Made by a program: the position numbers and the translations under genes. From assembly GCA_016791425.1 (NCBI GenBank), contig JAEUMQ010000001.1:189138-253137 (forward strand): a DNA stretch of 64,000 nt. The letters are read 5' to 3'. Positions 47,321 to 56,804 of this stretch are shown here, piece after piece; within the stretch, counting starts at the first letter, position 1, and every line of letters starts with the position of its first letter. The DNA is from Hyphomonadaceae bacterium (lineage in GTDB: Bacteria > Pseudomonadota > Alphaproteobacteria > Caulobacterales > Aquidulcibacteraceae). The notes beneath the pieces are model-generated. The model saw nothing but the letters and a program-made list of their open reading frames with translations. It was not told where the DNA came from and made no database searches.

Positions 47321-50300
47321 ATGAGCGGCGCAAATCCGTGGAGCGTGAAGGGCATCGATCCCAAGGTCCGCGAAGCGGCGCGCGACGCCGCCCGTCGGCA
47401 AGGCCTGACGCTCGGCGAATATCTGAATCAGGCGCTGGCGGCGCACGAGGCGACCAAGGATCCGGTCGCCGAGTTCGAGCCCATGCCCCCCCACGCGGCG
47501 GCGCTCACGACGCAGACATTGCAGCCGCCGCGCTCGCGCGCCGGCCGTCTGCCGCTCTCGCGCCAATCGCTCATGGCCGAGGATTTCGACAGCGACGAGG
47601 ATTGGCTCGCCCCGCAGCCCTCAGCGCTTCCCCGCCTCGCCGATCCGGTCGTCCGCCTGACCCAGAAGCTGGAGGCGATCGAGCGCCGCACGCAGCTCGC
47701 CGTCACCGGGCTCGACCGCACGGTCTCCACCATCGACCGCTCGCTGCTCGGACTCGCGCAGCGCGTTGATGACGCCGAAGCCGGCGCCAACGACGCCGCA
47801 GACAAGGTCGCCGAGGCGCTGGAGCAATTCCGCATCGCGCACGCGACGCTGTCGGGCCAGCTCTCCGAAGCCGAGACCGAAGCCGCCGAATCCCGTCGCG
47901 CTTTGGAAAACGCCACCGCGACCGTCGAGGATGTGCGCGCGCAGCTTGAGGCGCGCGTCCTCTCCGCCGAGCAAAGCGCGCGCGAAGCGGAGGAAAGCGC
48001 CACTCATCTCGCGACGCAGATCGCGGCGCGCGACGAGCTTCTGTCCCGCCGCGTGACCGAAGCGGAGCTGGGCGCCCGTGCGATGGTCGAGACGGCCATC
48101 GCCGAGGCCCGCGCCGCCGCCGAGGAAGCCATGGCCGCCGCCGCGCATGAAGCGCGCGCCGCCGGCGAGGAGGCCAAGGAAACCGCCTCCACGATCACCA
48201 AGACCGCGCTCGGCGACATCCGCACGCAACAGGAAGTGCTGGCCCAGCGCCTCGCCTCCACCGAGCATGCCGCACGCCAGGCCGCGCACATCGCGATCAC
48301 GGAATCGCGCGCCGCGCGCCAGGAGATGATCGAGCGCATGGAGCGGCTCGAGAACGACGCCGGCGCCCGAAGCGGCGGCGGTCTCGCGCTCGCCGAACTG
48401 CAGGCCGCTCAGGAAATCCTGCAGAAGCGCATCAATGAATGCGAATCCGGGCTGCGCAACGTCTCCGCCGACGCGGTCGAGGAGATGCGCCGCATGCAGG
48501 CCGCGCTCACCGCCCGCATCGAGCGCGTCGAAACCTCCGAACGCGGCGCCCTGGCGCCCGAGGCGCTCGAAAATCTCCGCGCCGCCCAGGATCAGCTGGC
48601 CCAGCGCATCGACAGGAGCGAAGCCGCCGCTCGCGAAGCGACCGCCGGCCTGCGCCAATCGGCCGGCGCCGCGATCGCGGACATGCGCAACGCGCATCTG
48701 GGGTTGGTCGCACGCCTGAAGCAGGTCGAGGATCATGGCCCCGCCGCGGTCCACGATCTTGCCGCGCGCGTCGATCAGCTCGCGCAGCGGGTGAGCGAAG
48801 CGCCCCCGATCGGCGGCGAAGCCGGCGACCGCCTGGAGGCGGCGCTGCAGCAATTCGCCAAGCGCCTCGATCTCAACGAGACCAAGACGGCCGAGATCGC
48901 CGGCGGCGTCCGCACGATCGAGGAGAGCATGCAGCGCCTCGCCGAACGCCTCCGCGAGACGGAGGAAGCGGCGAACGCGGCGATGCAGCGCATCGAGCAG
49001 ACCAGCCACGAAGGCGGCGCTCGTCTCGACACCGAGCAGCTCGCCGAAGGCGTGCGCTCCATGCTCGAGCAGCGTCTGGGCGCGATGGCGAACCAGACGA
49101 CGCAGATGCTGGAAGTCGCCCGCGCCGAGATCGCCGAGCAGGTGAGCACGGCGCTCGACGGCCTGCGCGCCGATGAGCTGGAAGCGGCGATCGCGGAAGT
49201 GAACCGCCGCATCTCCTCCGCCGAACGCCGCCAGGCGCAGACCATCGAAGCGATCTCGATCGAGATCCGCCGCATGTCGGAGACCGTCGATCGCCGTCTT
49301 CGCTCGGTGGAATCCCGCAACGAGGATGTCGCCGGGGCCGCCGTGCACGAGGAGATCGCGCGCACCGCCGAGCTGCTGGACCACCGGCTGGAAGAGATCG
49401 AGCGCCGCGACGCGGCCGCGTTCGATCGCATGGGCATCGAGCTCGGCCGCCTTTCCGAGCGGTTCGACGAGCGCCTCGTCTCGGTCGAGACGCGCAGCGC
49501 GCAAGCGATCGAGCAGATCGGCGAGCAGGTCGCGCGCGTGGCCGAGCGCTTCAACCAGCGCCAGGAGCAGGCGTCGCGCGACGTGAACGATCGCATCGCC
49601 GGCGCCGAGGAGCGGATGGCGGCGCGGCTGTCCGACGCCGTCGCGGGCATGCATCAGCGCGTCAGCGAGGCCGAGCAACGCGATCTCGATGCGCCGGCGC
49701 CCGAAGCCTTCGCTCAGCAGCCGTTCTCGCTGGAGCCGCCGGCCCCGCCGACGTTCGCGCGGGAGCCGGAGCCCGAGCTTCGCATCCCCGAAGCGTTCCT
49801 CGCGCAACCGCAGCCGCATGCGTATGCAGCGCCGCAGGCCCCGCATCTGCACGCCAGCCAGGCGGCCATGGACGATGACCCCTCCGCGCCGGATCTCATC
49901 GTCGAGGATATCGAGTTCGACATCCCGCATCAGCACGCCGAGCCGCACCTCGACGTGCGCCACGCGGCGCCCGAACTTCCCCCGATCCACGCCAAGCCGC
50001 TGACGCCGCAGGGCTACGAGGCCGATCCGTTCACGGACGATCTCGACGATCTGCGCGATCTCCCCCCGCCCCCGGCGGAGGACGATGATCTGTGGAGCGA
50101 CGCGCCCGGCGCGACGCAGGCGCGCGCGCTCGCCGAGGATCTGCCCCCGCTGCACAGCGAATCCCCGCGGCGCGACGATTACCTCGCCGCCGCGCGTCGC
50201 GCGGCCCAGGCGCACGCCGCCGAAATGACCAAGGGCGGCCGCACCAAGAAGACCAAGCGCGAGGATGCCGAGGAAGGCCCGGTGAAGGGCTTGCGCGGAC

Positions 50301-51295
50301 CGGCGCGCATCGTCCTCTGGGGCGCGGCCGGCGCGCTGGCGGTGACGCTGGCGGGCGCGGCTCTGCTCCTCAAGACGCAGCCTCAACATGCGCCGGAGCC
50401 AGTTGCTCCCCCGACGCCGGACGCCAGCGCGGCCGCAGTTCTGCCGGCGCCCGCAGCGACCGACTCGATGTTCGAGGAGGCCCCCCTGGCCGATCCTATG
50501 CCGGTCGGCGCCGAGACCGCTCACGTGGAAGCCGCCATTCCACAGGCGGCGCCCATCGTTGCGACCCCGGTGGCCGCCGCGCCCGTCGCTGCGGCGCCGG
50601 CGCGTGCGTCCGGCGCCATCCGCGGCGCCTCCGGCGCGGCGGCTGTAGCCGGTCCGGTCGCAGCGCCCCGCTATGCCAGCCTCGAACAGGCCGCGACCGC
50701 CGGCGACCCGTTGGCGCAATACGATCTTGCCTTGCAGCGCATGCAAGCTGGCGCGTCGCCGGAATCTGTCGATCTCCTGCGCCGCGCCGCGACCCAGGGT
50801 CTGGCCATGGCGCAATATCGTCTCGCCAAGCTCTATGAGCGCGGCGAAGGCGTGAACGCCGATCTCGCCCAGGCCCGCCAATGGACCGAGCGCGCCGCGG
50901 CGGGCGGCAACCGCCGCGCCATGCATGATCTCGGCGTCTTCTTCGCACGTGGCGAAGGTGCGCCGCTCGACGAGCAGGCGGCGTTCCGGTGGTTCCGCCA
51001 GGCCGCCGAGCTGGGCGTCACCGACAGCCAGTACAATCTCGGCGTCCTCTATCAGCAAGGGCGCGGCGTCACCGCCAGCCCGAGCGACGCGATGTTCTGG
51101 TTCCTGGTGGCGGCCCGCAACGGCGATCCCGACGCCACGGGCCGGGCCCAGGCGCTGGAGGCGAACCTGACGCAGACCCAGGCCGAACAGGCGCGCCAAC
51201 GCGCCCAGGCCTTCCGCCCGCGTCCCGCTAGCGCCCGCGCCAACGGTGAATTCGGCCCGCGCGCCTGGCCTTCGGCGGCCCGCGCCCGCGGCTGA
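47321..51295 (+). CDS. podJ: PodJ-like polar organising protein
   Basis: A 1324-residue protein. The opening (ANPWSVKGIDPKVREAARDA, then GLTLGEYLNQAL) matches the Caulobacter PodJ start. Residues about 105-790 are long coiled coil (dense AEERMAARL/ERRDAAAF-type heptads). An acidic, proline-rich linker spans about 790-985. A transmembrane helix follows (about 993-1016, RIVLWGAAGALAVTLAGAAL), then a periplasmic part with an Ala/Pro linker and four Sel1-like repeats (about 1127-1270, such as GLAMAQYRLAKLYERGEG). PodJ marks the new pole, organising pili, holdfast and kinases. A DnaA box, a CtrA-like box and a GANTC site precede it. A strong terminator follows. Confidence 0.82.
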   Translation: MSGANPWSVKGIDPKVREAARDAARRQGLTLGEYLNQALAAHEATKDPVAEFEPMPPHAAALTTQTLQPPRSRAGRLPLSRQSLMAEDFDSDEDWLAPQPSALPRLADPVVRLTQKLEAIERRTQLAVTGLDRTVSTIDRSLLGLAQRVDDAEAGANDAADKVAEALEQFRIAHATLSGQLSEAETEAAESRRALENATATVEDVRAQLEARVLSAEQSAREAEESATHLATQIAARDELLSRRVTEAELGARAMVETAIAEARAAAEEAMAAAAHEARAAGEEAKETASTITKTALGDIRTQQEVLAQRLASTEHAARQAAHIAITESRAARQEMIERMERLENDAGARSGGGLALAELQAAQEILQKRINECESGLRNVSADAVEEMRRMQAALTARIERVETSERGALAPEALENLRAAQDQLAQRIDRSEAAAREATAGLRQSAGAAIADMRNAHLGLVARLKQVEDHGPAAVHDLAARVDQLAQRVSEAPPIGGEAGDRLEAALQQFAKRLDLNETKTAEIAGGVRTIEESMQRLAERLRETEEAANAAMQRIEQTSHEGGARLDTEQLAEGVRSMLEQRLGAMANQTTQMLEVARAEIAEQVSTALDGLRADELEAAIAEVNRRISSAERRQAQTIEAISIEIRRMSETVDRRLRSVESRNEDVAGAAVHEEIARTAELLDHRLEEIERRDAAAFDRMGIELGRLSERFDERLVSVETRSAQAIEQIGEQVARVAERFNQRQEQASRDVNDRIAGAEERMAARLSDAVAGMHQRVSEAEQRDLDAPAPEAFAQQPFSLEPPAPPTFAREPEPELRIPEAFLAQPQPHAYAAPQAPHLHASQAAMDDDPSAPDLIVEDIEFDIPHQHAEPHLDVRHAAPELPPIHAKPLTPQGYEADPFTDDLDDLRDLPPPPAEDDDLWSDAPGATQARALAEDLPPLHSESPRRDDYLAAARRAAQAHAAEMTKGGRTKKTKREDAEEGPVKGLRGPARIVLWGAAGALAVTLAGAALLLKTQPQHAPEPVAPPTPDASAAAVLPAPAATDSMFEEAPLADPMPVGAETAHVEAAIPQAAPIVATPVAAAPVAAAPARASGAIRGASGAAAVAGPVAAPRYASLEQAATAGDPLAQYDLALQRMQAGASPESVDLLRRAATQGLAMAQYRLAKLYERGEGVNADLAQARQWTERAAAGGNRRAMHDLGVFFARGEGAPLDEQAAFRWFRQAAELGVTDSQYNLGVLYQQGRGVTASPSDAMFWFLVAARNGDPDATGRAQALEANLTQTQAEQARQRAQAFRPRPASARANGEFGPRAWPSAARARG

Positions 51296-51320
51296 GGCAG
51301 GCCAAAAAGGACATCGAAAC

Positions 51321-51354
51321 GAAGCCCCGGCCCAATTGGCCGGGGCTTCGCGTT
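51321..51354. terminator. rho-independent terminator after podJ
   Basis: Stem GAAGCCCCGGCC/GGCCGGGGCTTC with loop CAATT (51321-51349), followed by GCGTTTAG; the preceding bases are A-rich. Placed 25 bp after the podJ stop. Confidence 0.75.
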
Positions 51355-51456
51355 TAGGGGCGTGTGCAAGAGCGTCGCGGACGCGTTGATTGCAGCGCCC
51401 AACGCTGGAATAAAGCGGCCCCGGCCGCCGCACGGGCCGTCGGCCTTTAAGAGCTC

Positions 51457-52371
51457 ATGTCGATATACCTGCCGATCGCCGAGATGCCGGTGAACGGGCT
51501 GCTCATCCTTCTGTTGAGCGGCCTCGTCGGCTTTGTCTCCGGCCTCACCGGCGTCGGCGGCGGCTTCATCATCACGCCGCTGCTGCTCTTCCTCGGCATT
51601 CCGCCGGCGGCGGCGGTGGCCACCCAGGCGAGCCAGATCGCGGCGACCTCGGCCTCCGGCCTGATGGCGCAGACCCGCCGCGCCTCGGTCGATTGGCGCA
51701 TGGGTCTCCTCCTCACCATTGGCGGCGTGATCGGCTCGACGCTCGGCGTGTCGCTCTTCAGTTCGCTTCTCGCCGCCGGCCAGATCGACATCTTCATCAA
51801 CCTGCTCTTCGTGGTGTTCCTCGGCGGCATCGGATCGCTGATGCTCTATGAGAGCTTCACCGCGATCCGAGGCGGCGCCGCGCAGGCGCGCTCGCCGCTG
51901 ACGCGCGCCTCGCGCACGATCGCGCACCGCCTGCCCTTCCTGATGCGCTTCCCACGCTCAGGGCTCTACATCAGCGTGATCCCGCCGCTGGCGCTGGGCG
52001 TCGGCGTCGGCGTGCTCGCCGCGATCATGGGCATCGGCGGGGCGTTCATCCTGGCGCCGGCCATGATCTATCTCCTGCGCATGCCGACGAACGTGGTGGT
52101 CGGCACCATGCAGCTCCAGGTGTTCGTCACGGCCGCGGTCGTGACGATCCTGCAGGCGAGCATCACTCAGAAAGTCGATATCCTGCTCGCAGCGCTGCTG
52201 ATCACCGGCGGCGTCGTCGGCGCCCAGTTCGGCGCCCGCTTCGGCGCGCGCCTGCCGGCGGAGCAATTGCGCGCGGTTCTGGCCGTCATCGTGCTTATCA
52301 CCGGGATGAAGCTCCTGTGGGACATGGTGGCGCCGCCCGACGAGCTCTACCTGATCACGGGCGTGCTGTGA
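51457..52371 (+). CDS. TauE/SafE (TSUP) family transporter
   Basis: A 304-residue eight-helix membrane protein. The duplicated TSUP motif appears in the first half (GFVSGLTGVGGGFIITPLL) and the second half (AAIMGIGGAFILAPAMIYLL). Such proteins export sulfite or organosulfur anions; substrate not known here. Its stop overlaps the TIGR02186-type gene start (GTGA), as in many alphaproteobacteria, so the two are a coupled pair. Confidence 0.87.
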   Translation: MSIYLPIAEMPVNGLLILLLSGLVGFVSGLTGVGGGFIITPLLLFLGIPPAAAVATQASQIAATSASGLMAQTRRASVDWRMGLLLTIGGVIGSTLGVSLFSSLLAAGQIDIFINLLFVVFLGGIGSLMLYESFTAIRGGAAQARSPLTRASRTIAHRLPFLMRFPRSGLYISVIPPLALGVGVGVLAAIMGIGGAFILAPAMIYLLRMPTNVVVGTMQLQVFVTAAVVTILQASITQKVDILLAALLITGGVVGAQFGARFGARLPAEQLRAVLAVIVLITGMKLLWDMVAPPDELYLITGVL

Positions 52372-53246
52372 GGCTGGCGGCGTTTCTCTGTGCGGCGCTC
52401 GCCGCGCCGACGCTCGCTCTGGCCCAGCAGACCACGCCGGAGAGCGCCCCCGTCGAGCCCCCGACCATCCTGGAGGTCCCCCAAGCCGACGCGCCGGTGA
52501 TCCGCTCCGCTCCGCGCGCGCCGCGCCGGCCGCGCCCGCGCGCCGAGGAGGCGTCTCCGGCCGCCAACCTGCCCGCCGCCGTCACCGAGGAAGACATCGC
52601 CGTCACCTCCGACTATCGCGGCTTCAATGTCACCGTGTTCGGCGTGAACCCCGATCGATTGGGCCGCGGCGACATCGTCGTGGCGCTGCGCGGCCCAAAG
52701 CAGACCGTATCCGTGCGCCGCAAGATGCGCTTTCTCGGGCTTTGGGTGAACGGACCGCCGGTGCGCTTCACCGAGGCGCCCTCGTTCCTCGCGGTGGTGA
52801 GCGCGCGGCCGCTGCGCGACGTTGCGAACAACCAGGCGATCTGGGCGCTGGGCCTCGACGCCGCCGCGGCGCCGCGGCTCGACGGGCCAACGCCCCCTGG
52901 CGCGGACCCATCCGATTATCGCCGCGCCTTCTCTCGTCTGCGTCGCCAGAGCGGGCTTTTCGTGGAGAATCCGCGCGGCCTGCAGAAGCTGGAAAGCGGC
53001 CTCTTCGTCACGCATGTGCGCATCCCCGCCTATGCGCCGATCGGGCAATACGCGGCGGATGTGTATCTCTTCCGCGGCGGACGTCTCATCTCCTCGCGCT
53101 CGAACCGCGTCCTCGTCTCGCGCCAGGGCGTGGAGCGCACGATCCACGATTTCGCGGTGCGCCTGCCGCTCGTCTACGGCCTCGCCACCGTGCTGCTGGC
53201 GATCGCCGCCGGCTGGAGCGCATCCGTTCTCTTGCGCAGACGCTGA
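52368..53246 (+). CDS. TIGR02186-type membrane-linked protein
   Basis: 292 residues starting with GTG in the 4-bp overlap with the TSUP gene. Signal peptide (FLCAALAAPTLALAQQ), a Pro/Arg-rich linker, then a beta-rich domain (FNVTVFGVNPDRLGRGDIVV, RRKMRFLGLWVNGPPV) and one C-terminal membrane helix (PLVYGLATVLLAIAAGWSAS) with an RR tail. Matches the conserved family next to TSUP exporters. Probably a periplasmic partner of the exporter. Confidence 0.75.
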   Translation: MRLAAFLCAALAAPTLALAQQTTPESAPVEPPTILEVPQADAPVIRSAPRAPRRPRPRAEEASPAANLPAAVTEEDIAVTSDYRGFNVTVFGVNPDRLGRGDIVVALRGPKQTVSVRRKMRFLGLWVNGPPVRFTEAPSFLAVVSARPLRDVANNQAIWALGLDAAAAPRLDGPTPPGADPSDYRRAFSRLRRQSGLFVENPRGLQKLESGLFVTHVRIPAYAPIGQYAADVYLFRGGRLISSRSNRVLVSRQGVERTIHDFAVRLPLVYGLATVLLAIAAGWSASVLLRRR

Positions 53247-53250
53247 GAAT

Positions 53251-53973
53251 TCAGGCGTCGGCGATGAGCCGCGCGCCGGCGACCGGATAGAGCTTGCCGC
53301 GCCCCATGAGCACGGCGGCCGCCCCGGCCGGAAAGATCGGCGCGAAGGCGACGTCGCGCACGTTCAAGCCGCCCGCATAGGCGCCGAACGCCGGCATCAC
53401 CAGCCGCTCGCCATCGGCGGCGAAGCAGCGCGCGCGCACGCTACGCCCACGCGAGGAGACTCGCGCGCACGGATGCAGATGCCCCGCGATCTCGCCGCGC
53501 GCGGCGCCCTCGCGCGGCTCGTGCCTGAGCGTAAGTTCCCCGAGCCTGAGCTCGCGCATCGTGCGCCCGCCAAGCGCGCCTGGAATCTCCGGATCGTGGT
53601 TGCCCTCGATCCACACCCAATCGGCCTTGCCGACGAGACGCTTGAGCTCTTTGCGATCCATCGGCGCCATCCGCGCCGGCCCGCCGATGTCATGGAAGGA
53701 ATCCCCAAGCGACACGACGATGTCGGGCTTCAGCCGCTCGATCAGCGCCGCCAGGCGCTTCAGCGTCGCGCGCGTGTCGTAGGGCGGAATGAGCTGCCCC
53801 CTGAGCGCGAACGACGATCCCTTCTCCAAGTGCAGGTCCGAGACCACGAGCGCCCCGTGCGCCGCGATGAAGAGCGCGCCTTCCGCGTGCGTCTCGGCCT
53901 CGGTTGCGCCGACGCGCACGTGCACGCCATCGCCATTGCGAATGAACGCAGGCGCGGGCGTAGGCTCGCTCAC
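53251..53973 (-). CDS. pdeM: ligase-associated DNA-damage phosphoesterase (PdeM-like)
   Basis: A metallophosphoesterase of about 240 residues; GTG at 53973 follows AAGG, while upstream ATGs (54012, 54036) are possible. Metal motifs: VVSDLHLEKGS, SLGDSFHD, EGNHDPE and AGHLHPCA, all in order. It is the phosphoesterase of the four-gene ligase-associated damage response set. The helicase gene lies directly upstream on the same strand (about 94 bp). Confidence 0.85.
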   Translation of the reverse strand: MSEPTPAPAFIRNGDGVHVRVGATEAETHAEGALFIAAHGALVVSDLHLEKGSSFALRGQLIPPYDTRATLKRLAALIERLKPDIVVSLGDSFHDIGGPARMAPMDRKELKRLVGKADWVWIEGNHDPEIPGALGGRTMRELRLGELTLRHEPREGAARGEIAGHLHPCARVSSRGRSVRARCFAADGERLVMPAFGAYAGGLNVRDVAFAPIFPAGAAAVLMGRGKLYPVAGARLIADA

Positions 53974-54067
53974 GGGCGCCCTTCGCGCGGCCCTATGGGA
54001 ATCGGACAGCATCGGCATTCTGGATCGGCTTAGCATCTCCCCTCTCCCGCGCCAGCCGGAGAGGCGG

Positions 54068-56737
54068 TTAACCCAGCGCCTCAGCGAGCAGCGCTTCCGA
54101 CGCGTCCTTGAGCACCTGCTCCTCTCCCGCCGCCCCGACGAGCTCCTTGCCGATCTCCATCATCACCGGCACCGCCAGCGGCGAGGTGCGGTCAAGGTCG
54201 CGGTGCACGATGCGGCCTTTGACGCGCTTCAGGAGCGACGCCAGCCGGCGGATATCGAGGAAACCTTCCCCAGCATCCGCGAACGCGGCCTGCAAGAGCA
54301 GGTGGTCCGGCTCGTGCTGGCGCAGCACGTCATAGATGAGATCGGTGGAGAACGTGATCTGCCGGCCGCTCTTCTCCGAGCCGGGCGCGCGCTTCTCGAT
54401 CATGCCCGCGATGATCGCGCAGGTGCGGAACGTGCGCTTCATGAGCGCGGCCTCCGCCAGCCACGCGTCGAGATCGTCCCCGAGCATGTCTTCGTCGAAC
54501 AGCTTGTCCATATCGACGTCGGTGAGCGGCTCGAAGCCCCACACGCTCATCGCATATTCGCTCGCGACGAAACCGAGCGGCTTCTTGCCCATCCGCTCCA
54601 GCCGCCGCGTGAGCAGCATGCCAAGCGTCTGCTGCGCCAGCCGTCCCTCGAACGGATAGCAGACGAGATAGAACTTGTTCGCGCGCGGGAAGGTCTCGAC
54701 CAGGAGCTCGTCGTGCTTGGGGATGATGGAGCGCTGCGCCTGCAGCGTCAGCCATTCGCGCACCTGCTCTGGCAGATGCTTCCAGGATTTGCGGTCGTGC
54801 AGCATCTTGCGCACACGCTCGGCCAGATAGGTCGAGAGCGGGAACTTGCCCCCGGCATAGGACGGGATCTTCGGCTCGCGCGCATCCGGCGCGCGGGTGA
54901 CGAGCGCCTCGGTCTCCATCACCGCTTCGAAACGCACGATCTCGCCCGCGAAGAGGAAGGTGTCGCCTGGGCTCATGCTCTCGATCAGCCATTCCTCGAT
55001 CTTGCCCAGCCGGCGCCCGCCCCCCAGCGCATTGGCGCGCGAGATCACGGCGGTGTTCTCTCCCTTGCGCGCGGCGATGGCCGCGGCCCGCCGCAAGCCC
55101 ATCGTCCGCGGACTGACGAGCCGAACGTCGAGATAGTCGGCCTCCACGATCGCGCCGACATTCATCCGATGCTGCTGCGCGGCCTGCTTGCCGCGCGCGC
55201 GCCAGAGATTGGTATTCGGATCCTGCACGATGCGGCGATAGCGGTCGTAAGAACGCAGCGCATAGCCGCCGGTCGCGACCGTCGCGAGCGCGCGATCGAA
55301 CGTCTCGCGCGTGAGCGCGGCGTAGGGCGCGGTGGAGATCGCTTCGGCATAGAGCGCGTCCGCCTCGAACGGCTCGCCGCACGAGGCGCCCATGATATGC
55401 TGCGCCAGGCAATCGAGCCCGCCCACGCGCGCGACTTCGCCGTCGAGCGCGCCTTCGGCCACGGCGTCCTTGGCGGCCCGGCATTCGAGCACCTCGAAGC
55501 GGTTGTTCGGCACCAGCAGCGCGTTCGATGGTTCGTCGAGCCGGTGATTGGCGCGCCCGATCCGCTGCACGAGCCGCGAACACCCTTTCGGCGCGCCCAT
55601 CTGGATGACGAGATCGACCTCTCCCCAGTCGATGCCGAGATCGAGCGTGGAGGTGCACACCACCGCGCGCAAGGCGCCAGCCGCCATCGCGGTCTCCACC
55701 TTCCTGCGCTGCGCCACATCGAGCGAGCCATGGTGCAGCGCAATCGGCAGGCCGTCGTCATTGACGCGCCACAGCTCCTGGAACGTCAGTTCCGCCTGCG
55801 CGCGCGTGTTGACGAAGACGAGCGCGATCTTCGCGCGCCGGATCGCCTCGTACACCTCGCGCATCGCGTGCCGGCCGGTGTGCCCCGCCCACGGCACGAG
55901 CGCCTCGCTCTCCAGCACTTCGACATGCGCCGCCGCGCCGCCCGCCCCGCGGATGATCTGCATACGGATGAGCGCATCCCCCTCCCCCTTGCGGGGAGGG
56001 GGTAGGGGGTGGGGGGCGGAGGTCGTAGGTTGCCGCCGCGCGCTTTTCTGCACGCCCCCCCTCCCTGCCCTCCCCCGCAGGGGGGGAGGGGGCGCTTCTT
56101 TCTGGACGCCGCCAAGCCAGGACGCCAACGCATCAGGATCAGCCACCGTCGCGGAAAGGCCGATGCGCCGCGCCGCCGGCGCCCACGCCCCGATGCGCGC
56201 GAGCGCCAGCGCCAAGAGATCGCCGCGCTTGGTCGGTGCGACCGCGTGGATCTCGTCGATGATGATCGCGCGCAGATCCTCGAAGAAGACGCGCGGATGC
56301 TCGCTCGCCATCAGCAGCATCACCTGCTCGGGGGTCGTGAGCAGAATGTCCGGCGGGAACGCGCGCTGCCGCGTGCGCTTCGCCGGCGGCGTATCGCCGG
56401 TGCGCGTCTCGATGCGGATGTTGAGGCCCATTTCTCGGGCCGGAATCTCCAGGTTGCGCGCGACATCCGCGGTGAGCGCCTTCAAGGGCGAGATGTAGAG
56501 CGTGTGCAGCGCATGCCGACGGCTCCTGCTCGCCGACACATCCGCCAGCTCGATCAGCGAAGGCAAAAAGCCCGCCAGCGTCTTGCCCCCGCCCGTCGGC
56601 GCGATGAGCAGCGCCGAGCTCCCCTGCGCCGCCGCCTCGGCCAATTCCAATTGATGCGGCCGCGGCCGCCAGCCGCGCGCGGCGAACCAGTCCTCGAAGC
56701 GCTGCGGCAGTTTCGCGATGGGGCGGCCATCATCCAT
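54068..56737 (-). CDS. ligase-associated DEXH-box helicase with internal REP insertion
   Basis: An 889-residue Lhr-like superfamily-2 helicase. Walker A APTGGGKT (46-53), DEIH (161-164), SAT (195-197), then FVNTRAQAEL and the second RecA motifs IDWGEVDLVIQMGAPKG and QRIGRANHRL. The C-terminal half carries the winged-helix and other domains of this family, where the ligase-associated branch is about 820-840 residues. About 45 extra residues (about 211-256: Pro/Arg/Gly-rich PPPPLRGRAGRGG then PHPLPPPRKGEG) are a translated REP pair after the SAT motif. Translation continues in frame, so the protein may tolerate the loop. Divergent from the exonuclease gene. Confidence 0.88.
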   Translation of the reverse strand: MDDGRPIAKLPQRFEDWFAARGWRPRPHQLELAEAAAQGSSALLIAPTGGGKTLAGFLPSLIELADVSASRSRRHALHTLYISPLKALTADVARNLEIPAREMGLNIRIETRTGDTPPAKRTRQRAFPPDILLTTPEQVMLLMASEHPRVFFEDLRAIIIDEIHAVAPTKRGDLLALALARIGAWAPAARRIGLSATVADPDALASWLGGVQKEAPPPPLRGRAGRGGVQKSARRQPTTSAPHPLPPPRKGEGDALIRMQIIRGAGGAAAHVEVLESEALVPWAGHTGRHAMREVYEAIRRAKIALVFVNTRAQAELTFQELWRVNDDGLPIALHHGSLDVAQRRKVETAMAAGALRAVVCTSTLDLGIDWGEVDLVIQMGAPKGCSRLVQRIGRANHRLDEPSNALLVPNNRFEVLECRAAKDAVAEGALDGEVARVGGLDCLAQHIMGASCGEPFEADALYAEAISTAPYAALTRETFDRALATVATGGYALRSYDRYRRIVQDPNTNLWRARGKQAAQQHRMNVGAIVEADYLDVRLVSPRTMGLRRAAAIAARKGENTAVISRANALGGGRRLGKIEEWLIESMSPGDTFLFAGEIVRFEAVMETEALVTRAPDAREPKIPSYAGGKFPLSTYLAERVRKMLHDRKSWKHLPEQVREWLTLQAQRSIIPKHDELLVETFPRANKFYLVCYPFEGRLAQQTLGMLLTRRLERMGKKPLGFVASEYAMSVWGFEPLTDVDMDKLFDEDMLGDDLDAWLAEAALMKRTFRTCAIIAGMIEKRAPGSEKSGRQITFSTDLIYDVLRQHEPDHLLLQAAFADAGEGFLDIRRLASLLKRVKGRIVHRDLDRTSPLAVPVMMEIGKELVGAAGEEQVLKDASEALLAEALG
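55972..56107. repeat. paired inverted REP (type B) inside helicase reading frame
   Basis: Same two mirror halves as at 27944-28065 (the outer palindromes around CTTGCGGGG and CCGCAGGGG, tails TAGGGGGTGGGGGGCG and CGCCCCCCCTCCCTGCCC). Length is about 135 bp, adding 45 codons without a stop in the helicase phase. Confidence 0.78.
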
Positions 56738-56804
56738 GCCGCATTGTCCTTCGTGGAAACGGTCCGCGATAGCCCTATGTTGGGCCAGGCTCTATATTGG
56801 AAGC

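Noticed and set aside
47621-51433. 1270-residue minus-strand frame over podJ
   Set aside because: PodJ on the + strand has family motifs, a start site and a terminator; the antisense frame has none.
54068-54075. GGTTAACCC as a CtrA half-site
   Set aside because: It overlaps the helicase stop codon, far from any promoter, and no second half is seen.
53789-56005. 738-residue + strand frame over the helicase
   Set aside because: Antisense to a helicase with all motifs intact.
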